From CAZCZZ01 sp964503335 (GTDB lineage: Bacteria; Verrucomicrobiota; Kiritimatiellia; CAIVKH01): a DNA stretch of 64,000 nucleotides. The notes under the pieces are model-generated. The model was not told the origin of the DNA and ran no database searches. It worked only from the letters and a program-made list of their open reading frames with translations. Both the position numbers and the translations under genes were made by a program. Each line of letters starts with the position of its first letter. Positions within the stretch are counted from its first letter, which is position 1. This document shows, piece by piece, positions 6,833 to 14,400 of this stretch. The stretch covers positions 8,445 to 72,444 of the forward strand of contig CAZCZZ010000013.1 of NCBI GenBank assembly GCA_964503335.1. Direction: 5' to 3'.

Positions 6833-8050
6833 CTACTTCTTTCCCAGTTCAAATGCCTTGTGCAGAGCCTGCACGGCTTTGTCCGCGTCGGCTTTCTTGA
6901 TCACCACGGAAATCTTGATCTCCGAGGTCGTGATCAGTTGGATATTGACGTTGTTCTTCGCGAGCGTACCGAACATGCGGGAGGCCACGCCGGAATGGCT
7001 GCGCATGCCGACGCCGACGATGCTGACCTTGGCGATGTCTTCGTCCTCAAGGATCGCTGCGGCACCGAGCTGCTTCTGCTCGCCTTCGACCACGCGACGC
7101 GTCTTCGCCAGGTCGCCCCGCGGGACCGTGAACGTGATATCCGTTTCGCCCTTTTCGCTGACGTTCTGGACGATCATGTCCACGTTGATGTTCTTGCGGG
7201 CCAGCTCCGTGAAGAGCATGGCGGCCACGCCGGGCTTGTCCTCAAGACCCTTGACGGTGACCTTGGCCTGGTTCTTGTCCGACGCCACACCACGAACGAC
7301 GATATCTTCCATGTTCTTAACCTCTTCCCTCACCAACGTTCCGGGTTTCTCCACAAAGCTCGACATCACTTCCAGAACCACACCGTGGTTCTTGGCAAAC
7401 TCCACCGCACGCGACTGCAGGACCTCGGCGCCCATGCTCGCGAGCTCCAGCATTTCGTCATACGAAATCTCGTCCACCTTGCGCGCCTCAGGCACCACGC
7501 GCGGGTTCGCCGTGTAGACGCCCTCGACATCCTTCAGGATCTGGCAGCGGTCCGCCTTGATCGCGGCGGCGAGTGCCACCGCCGTCGTATCGGACCCGCC
7601 GCGACCCAGCGTCGCGATGTCCTCGCTGGGATTCAAGCCCTGGAAGCCGGCCACCACGACGATCTTGTTCTTCTTCAAGTGGGCCAGAAGCCGCTTGGGC
7701 TTCAGCGCCTTGATCTTCGCCTTTGTATGAACGTCGTCCGTGTGGATGCCGGCTTGCGGACCGGTCATCGACACCGCGTCCGCACCCAGTGCGTGAAGAG
7801 CCATCGTTAGTATGGCCGATGAGATCTGCTCACCGGTCGCCATCAACGCATCCATCTCGCGCTCGTTCGGTTCGGCATGAACCTTCTTCGCGAGATCGAT
7901 GAGATCGTCCGTCGTGTCGCCCATCGCGCTGACGACCACGACAACCTTGTTGCCCGCATCGCGGGTCTTGAGGATTCGCTGCGCCACGCGGCGCATGCAA
8001 TCCACGTCGGCAACAGAACTGCCGCCATATTTTTGTACGATTACACCCAT
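6833..8050 (-). CDS. lysC: Aspartate kinase
   Basis: 405 residues, monofunctional. The kinase domain starts VIVQKYGGSSVAD (KYGGSS nucleotide-binding motif), with the substrate region FQGLNPSEDIATLGRGGSDTTAVALAAA and YTANPRVVPEARKVDEISYDEMLELA. Two C-terminal ACT domains (about 265-330 and 345-405) bind allosteric amino acids, normally lysine and/or threonine. The ATG is preferred over an upstream TTG because it begins exactly at the conserved N-terminus. It follows the homoserine kinase gene by 4 nt, with GGAGAA in the end of that gene as RBS. It catalyses the first step of the aspartate family pathway. Confidence 0.95.
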   Translation of the reverse strand: MGVIVQKYGGSSVADVDCMRRVAQRILKTRDAGNKVVVVVSAMGDTTDDLIDLAKKVHAEPNEREMDALMATGEQISSAILTMALHALGADAVSMTGPQAGIHTDDVHTKAKIKALKPKRLLAHLKKNKIVVVAGFQGLNPSEDIATLGRGGSDTTAVALAAAIKADRCQILKDVEGVYTANPRVVPEARKVDEISYDEMLELASMGAEVLQSRAVEFAKNHGVVLEVMSSFVEKPGTLVREEVKNMEDIVVRGVASDKNQAKVTVKGLEDKPGVAAMLFTELARKNINVDMIVQNVSEKGETDITFTVPRGDLAKTRRVVEGEQKQLGAAAILEDEDIAKVSIVGVGMRSHSGVASRMFGTLAKNNVNIQLITTSEIKISVVIKKADADKAVQALHKAFELGKK

Positions 8051-8054
8051 AACG

Positions 8055-9242
8055 TTATTCTCCTGACAAAAGCTCAAACACCTTCTCGGGCTTCACGATA
8101 CCCAGCGTGCCTTCCGCGCAGGAAGGTTCATCGAAATGCTCGACGCCATCCCCGCGCAACGCACCACTCCAAAGCACCAGCGGCGCCGTGCCGCCGAAGT
8201 CGCGATAGCGCGGCGACGACGCGTTGTCGGCCGTCACGAGCAAGCGGAACGGACCGGTCTGCTCCAGCAAGGCCACAAGCGGTCCCAGCAGCTTGATATC
8301 CAGACGCTCCAGCATCCGGACCTTCTCCACGGCGGGTCCAAAGTCCGCGCCTTCCAACGGTGCTTCGACATATACAACCAGCGTCTCGGCATGGTCCACG
8401 GCCACGCGAAAGGCCTTCTCATCAAATACCGGATCGCCGTCTTCCACGCCCCACGGGCTCTCCATGTCGATCACACGCAAGCCTGCATGCTTCGCCAGGC
8501 CGCGGGCCATGACGCTCTGCGTGAGCATGACGCCACGCGCCGCCCGTCCCCCGAAGAAGGACGTCGGTTTCGTGATGCGTCCGCCGCCCCACAGCCACAT
8601 GTGCGTCGCCGGATTCTCGCCGAGGTCAATGCGCACATCGTTCACGGTCTGGCCTGCGAGCAACGCGGCCGATCGTGTCAGCATGTCGCGAACCCACGCG
8701 CCCTTCTTGCCGGCAGGCAAAGCCGATTCCGCATCCATTGCCTGCAACCAGGCCGGATTCCCGGCGACAACGGGGTCCTCGCCCTCCGGATTAAGCAGCA
8801 CCACAGCCCGGGATGGCGCAACCGCCGATACACAGAGCTGCTTTGAGTCGAAATCCGATTGCATCGCCGCACAGAGAAGCCGCGTCTCTTCCATGCTCAT
8901 GCGCTGCACGCGGCTCTCGCGCATCACGCCATCATCCATCGTCACGAAATTCGCGCGGCAGGCCCATCGATAGGCACCCGTATCCAATCCGCTGCCTTCC
9001 GCCTCCAACGGCCCGCGCCACAGTTGCGCTGCGTCGGAAAGCGATGCGCCACAAAGCGCTCCCAGCAGGAACTCGGGTCGGCGATCCTGCTCGCTCGCCA
9101 CCGCACCCATCAAGCCGCAGCGGCCCTCCAGGGCCAGCCGCCGCGCCACGGGACACCGCGACCGCTGCAGAGGCGTGCGTCCTTCGAACTCCTTTTGCGG
9201 GAGATCGGATGCACCCTCTACAATGACCAGAACGGTCTTCAT
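8055..9242 (-). CDS. Phosphoglycerate-mutase-like homoserine kinase (alkaline phosphatase superfamily)
   Basis: 395 residues of the archaeal-type cofactor-independent phosphoglycerate mutase (ApgM) superfamily, in the subfamily proposed to act as homoserine kinase. The metal-site segments are VIVEGASDLPQKEFEGRTPL at the N-terminus and LLVTADNASSPRYRDFGGTAPLVLW near the C-terminus. KPTSFFGGRAARGVMLTQSVMARGLAKHAG is the characteristic central segment. It lies between hom and lysC, overlapping the hom stop by ATGA. No GHMP-type ThrB is visible in this operon, so this enzyme probably makes O-phosphohomoserine. The second DxxSH-type metal residues read DNASS here rather than the common DHxT, a variation worth noting. 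Confidence 0.8.
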   Translation of the reverse strand: MKTVLVIVEGASDLPQKEFEGRTPLQRSRCPVARRLALEGRCGLMGAVASEQDRRPEFLLGALCGASLSDAAQLWRGPLEAEGSGLDTGAYRWACRANFVTMDDGVMRESRVQRMSMEETRLLCAAMQSDFDSKQLCVSAVAPSRAVVLLNPEGEDPVVAGNPAWLQAMDAESALPAGKKGAWVRDMLTRSAALLAGQTVNDVRIDLGENPATHMWLWGGGRITKPTSFFGGRAARGVMLTQSVMARGLAKHAGLRVIDMESPWGVEDGDPVFDEKAFRVAVDHAETLVVYVEAPLEGADFGPAVEKVRMLERLDIKLLGPLVALLEQTGPFRLLVTADNASSPRYRDFGGTAPLVLWSGALRGDGVEHFDEPSCAEGTLGIVKPEKVFELLSGE

Positions 9243-10546
9243 GCCACGCCGTCAAAATCCTCGATGCGCAGGCGAATCGTCGGGGATCCCACCACGTCCA
9301 ATCCATCGATCGCATCAAGCGCCGCCTTGAACTGTCGCTCCTTCGCCCCGTGCGTCAGGATGATCACCGGCACATGGCTGCCGTGCTGGCTCTCCTTCTG
9401 CAGGACCGAAGCGATGCTGATCTCGTGTTCGCCGAGCGCCTTCGCGACGCGGGCAATCACACCCGGCTTGTCGAGCAGCGACAGGCGCAGGTAATAGCGC
9501 GTAGGCAACTCCGCGACTTCGGCCAACTTCACGTGCTGTCCACCGCGCAGGAAGGAGGGAAGGCGCTGGCCACGCCCCGTGGCCAGGCTGACCGCAACAT
9601 CCACCACGTCGCTTATCACGGCGCTGGCGGTCGGAAGTCGGCCCGCACCGCGTCCGTAGTAGAGGGTGTCGCCCACGATGTCGCCCTTCACAAGGACGGC
9701 GTTGAAGACACCGCTGACCGAAGCCAGCATGTGCTGATGCGAGACAAGAGCCGGGTGCACGCAGACGCTGACGGCCCCGTCCACCTGACGGATGATCGCG
9801 AGCAGCTTGATACGATAGCCCAGCTCAGCGGCGTAGCGGATATCGTCCTGCGCCAGGCCTCGGATGCCTTCGGTGTGCAAGGCCTTCATCGGGAACGGGA
9901 ATCCGTAGGATAGCGACGCCAGCACGGCGGCCTTATGCGCCGTGTCATGTCCATCGATATCAAGGCTCGGCTCCGCCTCGGCGTAGCCCGCGGCCTGCGC
10001 TTCGCGCAGCACCTGGTCAAACGGCAGCTTCTCGTTCTCCATCCGGGTGAGGATGTAATTGCAGGTCCCGTTGAGGATGGCGTAGGCGTTCAGGATGCGA
10101 TTGGCGACCAAGCCCTCGCGCAGGGCGCGGATGATCGGTATGCCGCCGCCGACGCTGGCTTCAAACGCGAGGTCCACGTTGTTTTCATCGGCCAGCTTGA
10201 AGAGCGCCTCACCGTATTCGGCCAGCAATTTCTTGTTGGCCGTTACGACGGGCTTGCCCTGCTTCAAGGCAGCCTGGACGAGTTCCTTGGCGATTCCGAC
10301 ACCGCCGATCAGTTCGATCACCACATCGATGGAGGGGTCCTTGATGACGGCGTGCGCATCGCTGGTGAGGATCGAACGATCCACCTTCACGCCACGGTCG
10401 CGTTCGAGGTCCAGATCCGCGATCTTGCGCAACACGAGTTTGACGCCGGTCCGGGCCGCGATGAGGTCCGCATTCTTCTGCAGCCCCTCGACGACACCTG
10501 CCCCAACGGTTCCAAAACCCAGCAAGCCTACACCGATTTCTTTCAT
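9239..10546 (-). CDS. hom: Homoserine dehydrogenase
   Basis: 435 residues. Rossmann motif GLLGFGTVGAGVVEGL, then VIELIGG and KPVVTANKKLLAEYG with the conserved lysines. The catalytic/substrate domain carries ASVGGGIPIIRALREGL, LNGTCNYILTRME and AEAEPSLDIDGHDTAHKAAVLA. A C-terminal ACT domain (about 350-425; YYLRLSLLDKPGVIARVAKAL) indicates feedback control, usually by threonine. It reduces aspartate semialdehyde to homoserine. It is the first structural gene after the leader peptide/attenuator. AAGGAAG precedes the ATG by 7 nt. A 10-mer inverted repeat lies between the attenuator and this RBS. Confidence 0.95.
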   Translation of the reverse strand: MKEIGVGLLGFGTVGAGVVEGLQKNADLIAARTGVKLVLRKIADLDLERDRGVKVDRSILTSDAHAVIKDPSIDVVIELIGGVGIAKELVQAALKQGKPVVTANKKLLAEYGEALFKLADENNVDLAFEASVGGGIPIIRALREGLVANRILNAYAILNGTCNYILTRMENEKLPFDQVLREAQAAGYAEAEPSLDIDGHDTAHKAAVLASLSYGFPFPMKALHTEGIRGLAQDDIRYAAELGYRIKLLAIIRQVDGAVSVCVHPALVSHQHMLASVSGVFNAVLVKGDIVGDTLYYGRGAGRLPTASAVISDVVDVAVSLATGRGQRLPSFLRGGQHVKLAEVAELPTRYYLRLSLLDKPGVIARVAKALGEHEISIASVLQKESQHGSHVPVIILTHGAKERQFKAALDAIDGLDVVGSPTIRLRIEDFDGVA

Positions 10547-10560
10547 ACAAAGACTTCCTT

Positions 10561-10640
10561 AACCACGAATGAACACGAATCGACACGAATCCGGATTCCT
10601 AAACTATTGGTGTCCATTCGTGTTCATTCGTGGTTGTTTC
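10561..10640. repeat. Inverted 10-mer repeat between attenuator and hom
   Basis: Three units of type CACGAATGAA face two complementary ones (ATTCGTGTTC, ATTCGTGGTT) across about 30 nt, so the RNA can form an extended hairpin. The near arm ends about 15 nt before the hom start codon, adjacent to its RBS. The composition is simple and unlike flanking DNA. Confidence 0.8.
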
Positions 10641-10666
10641 TCTTCTTCTTGGTCTATTCGGGTCAC

Positions 10667-10691
10667 AAAAAAACCCCTCTTTCGAGGGGTT
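10667..10691 (-). terminator. Intrinsic terminator of the thr/ile attenuator
   Basis: In the minus-strand RNA an 8-bp stem AACCCCTC/GAGGGGTT closed by a GAAA tetraloop is followed directly by a run of U (the stem's last pairs plus UUUUU). It lies 27 nt after the stop codon of the leader peptide and 121 nt before hom, not at an operon end. Its 5' arm is also complementary to an upstream segment, as expected for an attenuator rather than a plain terminator. Confidence 0.85.
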
Positions 10692-10717
10692 GGTCAAAGC
10701 AGTTGCACCAGAGCCCC
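10686..10717 (-). promoter_or_regulatory. Antiterminator hairpin, competing with the attenuator stem
   Basis: The RNA segment GGGGCUCUGGU, starting immediately after the leader stop codon (10717-10707), can pair with ACCAACCCC (10694-10686). TGGT/ACCA closes a 12-nt loop and GGGG/CCCC extends it past a small internal loop. This uses the 5' arm of the terminator, so the two structures exclude each other. A ribosome finishing the leader would cover GGGGCUC and allow termination; one stalled at Thr/Ile codons would leave it free to antiterminate. Confidence 0.7.
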
Positions 10718-10768
10718 TTATGAGCCTCCGCCCGTCGTAATCGTAATGATCGTCGTCGTGTTGTTCAT
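10718..10768 (-). CDS. Threonine/isoleucine leader peptide (thrL-like)
   Basis: A 16-codon reading frame, MNNTTTIITITTGGGS, with six Thr and three Ile codons. It is followed at once by antiterminator and terminator elements and then the hom/homoserine kinase/lysC/cimA genes, whose products serve Thr and Ile synthesis. The enterobacterial thrL peptide has the same Thr/Ile run ending TITITTGNG, so the similarity extends to the TTG-G tail. No strong Shine-Dalgarno is visible (AGGCGCC immediately upstream); the predicted transcript start leaves only a short 5' leader. Function as an attenuation sensor is inferred from composition, position and RNA folding logic. Confidence 0.85.
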   Translation of the reverse strand: MNNTTTIITITTGGGS

Positions 10769-10791
10769 GGCGCCTGAATCGAGCCCGCAAA

Positions 10792-10797
10792 TGTATA
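10792..10797 (-). promoter_or_regulatory. Candidate -10 box of the attenuated operon
   Basis: TATACA on the minus strand, about 24 nt upstream of the leader ATG, followed by TTTG. The -35 region is poor (CTTGTC at a 15-nt spacing), as is common for regulated promoters, so only the -10 is called. Confidence 0.4.
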
Positions 10798-10850
10798 GGG
10801 TTTCCCTGCGGGGACAAGCGGAAAAAGGGGTGGCCAAGGAGGCGCTACCC

Positions 10851-11351
10851 CTACTTGATGAGCTGCTTCGTCGCTTCGTTATGCGCGCGGCCGCGCTCAA
10901 AGGTTCGCTCGCCTGCCTTCACGGCATCGAGAACGACACCGGAGAACGATATGAAGAGGATCGCCGTCAACAGGTTGATGCTCCAAGCCGCCAGCGTGCC
11001 GACGAACTTCCCATGGATATACATATTGATGAGGGGAACGATCACGGCGACGGAAACAACCGCGGTCACTGCGCCATAGAAGGCCATCTCGCCAAACTGC
11101 GCCTTCAGGTCCGGCAGGTAGATGCTGCCCGCGGCCATGCCGACCACGATCAGGCCAAACCCGAGTCCCGTCAAAAGCACCCCATTAAACATCCCGATAT
11201 TGGGGAGATCGAGGCGCTCACACACCTTGTTGAAAACGAAAGCACTGACGATCACGGCGAGTGCCGCAAGGATCCACCGGTGCTCCGGTGTGGCTGGACT
11301 CTGAAGGACCACATCCAGGATCTGCAGGCTCAAATTGCGCAACTGTTCCAT
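10851..11351 (-). CDS. Small multi-pass membrane protein, unknown function
   Basis: 166 residues with four predicted membrane helices: RWILAALAVIVSAFVFNKV, GVLLTGLGFGLIVVGMAAGSIYL, YGAVTAVVSVAVIVPLI and LAAWSINLLTAILFISFSGVVL. The C-terminus is charged (GERTFERGRAHNEATKQLIK). I do not recognise a family. It lies upstream of the thr leader on the same strand with no obvious terminator between, but the leader appears to have its own promoter, so co-transcription is not implied. Confidence 0.75.
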   Translation of the reverse strand: MEQLRNLSLQILDVVLQSPATPEHRWILAALAVIVSAFVFNKVCERLDLPNIGMFNGVLLTGLGFGLIVVGMAAGSIYLPDLKAQFGEMAFYGAVTAVVSVAVIVPLINMYIHGKFVGTLAAWSINLLTAILFISFSGVVLDAVKAGERTFERGRAHNEATKQLIK

Positions 11352-11429
11352 ACCGCCTCCAAAATAGTCCTATGCAGCAGGAATTACACCATTCCCGCGC
11401 CTTGTAGAGGCCGAGAATGGCAGAAGGCG

Positions 11430-14400
11430 TTACGGTTTGCGAACACGGAAGATACGGACGTCCGGAAGCCCTGCCGGCGTACCCGTCCAGCCGTTCGCCA
11501 TGGTCGGACTGCACAAATTCGACCAGTCGTGGGCATCGAGCAGGCCAGAAGACGCCTCCAGCACCACACTTGTTGAAGCCCCGCTCCAGACGATCCACGG
11601 GCAACCATTGGCATCGATGCCAATTCCCTCGATCTCCAGATTCTCGAGGGCCGGAGCGGGCGCGGGCGGCGGGAGGAGAGGACCGAAATAGACCGTTCCA
11701 ACCGCTCCGGGCGATGTTCCGGAGCCGCCGGACGCCGTGACGTTGTTCGTCGGCAAGCTCAATACGTTGTGATAGATCGCAACCCGGCCCCCGCCTCCGC
11801 CGACTTCCGTGCCACCGCCGTTTGCGCGAACAAGGCCGGAGCCGCTGAGATTGCCGGCCTGGATCAAGACGGAGCCGCCCGAACCGCCGCCGGCGTTGAA
11901 TCCACCGCCCGGTCCGCCATTGGCGAGAATGTTGCCGTTCAGTGTCAGCGCACCCGATATCTGCAGCGTGATGCGTCCGCCGCCGTTGCCGCCCGAACTA
12001 AAGTTATCGCTCCGGCTCGAACCACCCGAACCGAGATAGACAGGGTTCGTCGCCGTTCCATAAAGAGGATTGGGCGTGCCTCCATTGACGCCGCCAAGTC
12101 CGCCGTAACTGCCACCGGATCGCACGCCAGACCCGACGGTATTGTTCGTGGTCAGACCTTCATTGAGGCCGTTCCCATCTCGCTGACCACCACGGTAACC
12201 CCGCGACGAAACATCGATCGAGCTGTTGGTGTCGATCAGCATCGACTGGGCCTGAATCGTGAGACCCTCTTCGAGCGACAGGGCATGCGTGACCACGCTG
12301 TTGCTGAGAATCTGCACTCCTCCCAGGACGACAAGAGGCGCGCGCAATTGGATTCGTGCACCGTTCCGGAATACGACCTGATCGAAGACCTCGTTCGTCG
12401 GGACCTGCGTGGAGTCCGACGCGGTCGCAAAGCCGTAGCCATCGACGATGAGGTTGCCGTTCGTCTGGCTCGAGCTCTTCAAGTACACCGTACCATGGCC
12501 GCCATCGGCTACGCCGCCGTCGCCGCCGGTGGCCCGCAACAACGACTCACTCATACCCAGCGTCGAATAGAGGACCGCCACACGGCCACCGCCGCCGCCC
12601 ACTTCAAATGCGGCGCCGTTCGCACGGACGATTCCCGTGCCCTGCAGCGTTCCTACATCCAGCAGGATCGATCCGCCCGATCCGCTTCCCGAATTGAAGC
12701 CCGTTCCGTTGGTGCCATTCGCCGTCAGCACGCCGTTGACCGTCAGCGTCGACGCCGTGATCAGGATCCGGCCGCCACCGTCCCCACCAGGGGCAAAGTT
12801 GTCGCCCCGGCTGGATCCGCCCGATCCCAGCGCCACAGGATTCTTCACATCCCCGTACGTCGCATTCGGTGTTCCATCCGTCCGACCTCCCACGCCGCCA
12901 TGGCTGCCGGCCGACCGCGCCGTCGAGCCCAGCCCGTTCGTCAGCGTCCGGCCCTGGTTATTCCCCGCGTTATCGCCCTGCCAGCCGCCCAGGTATCCGC
13001 GTGAATCCACGTTGATCGCACTGTTGCTCTCCACCGTGATCGTGTCCGCCGTGATATCCAATCCCGGCTCATACCCCACGTTGCTGTCGAAGTGCGTGAT
13101 CACGCTGGTCTCGCTCACCGTCAACGTCCCGTTCACCGACAGCTTGTCCGACGTCGCCAGCCACGCGCCGCGTCGCAAGATCACGTTGTCGAACACGTAC
13201 TTCGCCGCGTACACGTCGCCCGTGCTCGCCACCGTCAGCAGGTTCGAGCTCGCCGTCACGCTCACCGTGATCGTTGTTGCCGTGTTCGCCACGATCGTGA
13301 ACGAAGCTCCGTTGTTCTCGTTCGGCACCAGCGTCGCCCCGACCAGTCCGCCCGGCAGCAGCGCCACTTCCCCGTCCACCGTCAACTCGTTCGTCGTCAG
13401 CGCCACGCTGCGGCCCAGTCCAACCGGCGTCAGCGTGCTCGACCACAGCGGAGCCGTGGCATTCGTATACGTCGCGTCGATGTACAGGTCCCCGATCCCC
13501 TGGCTGCTCGACTTCATCAGCACGCTGCCCGCGCTGCCGGCCTGCGACGTGCTCTTGCCGCCGGCTGCCGTGACGTTGCGCAATCCATTGAAGTCGTTCG
13601 TGCCGGACCCGATGAAGTTGTAGTCCACGCGGATGCGTCCGCCGCCGCCGCCCACCTCGAACGCGCCGCCGTTGGCCCGCACGCTGCCGCTGCCTTCAAA
13701 CAGCGCGGTCTGGATCCAGATCGATCCGCCCGCCCCACTACCCGCATTGAAGCCTGAAGTTGCCTCCTGCCCATCCGCGGCAATCGCACCATGCACCGTC
13801 ACGCGGTTCGTCGCCACGATCGTGATGCGTCCGCCGCCGTTGCCGCCAGCGCTGAAGTTGTCGCCGCGGCTCGAGCCACCGGCGCCGAGGTACACGGGCG
13901 CGTACGGCGTGCCGTACACCAGATTGCTGCCCGGACCCGAATTGACCGCACCCAAGCCGCCGTAGCTTCCGCCCGCCTTCGCTTGCGCACCAACCTGACT
14001 GTTCAGCGTCTCTCCCGGGTTCTGCGCGTTCCCGTCGCGGAAGCCGCCGCGATAGCCTTTTGCGCTCACGTCAAGTCGCGACGTGGAATCCACTTCGACA
14101 ACGGCCGCCGTAATAACCAATCCCGATGCAAGGCCACGGGTATGGCTGATCTTGCTGCTGTTTTCGACGCGCAGGGTGCCGCTCACCACGATCGGCGCGT
14201 CGGCCAGTACCTTGGCCTGATTGCGAATGGTGATGTTGTCGAATGTCACACCGGCAGGAAGAATGACAGAGTCGTCGGGCGAGGACTGATTTCCACCATC
14301 GATGATGAGGGTCCCATCCACTTGCGAAGGCGTCTTGAGGAACACGGTGCCATGGCCGCCATCCGCAGCTGAGGCATCGCCTCCAAGCGCCTGGATCTGG

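Noticed and set aside
10667..10691. Simple transcription terminator for the upstream membrane-protein gene
   Set aside because: It is 160 nt from that stop codon, follows a Thr/Ile-rich leader frame and shares its 5' arm with an antiterminator, so attenuation is the better reading.
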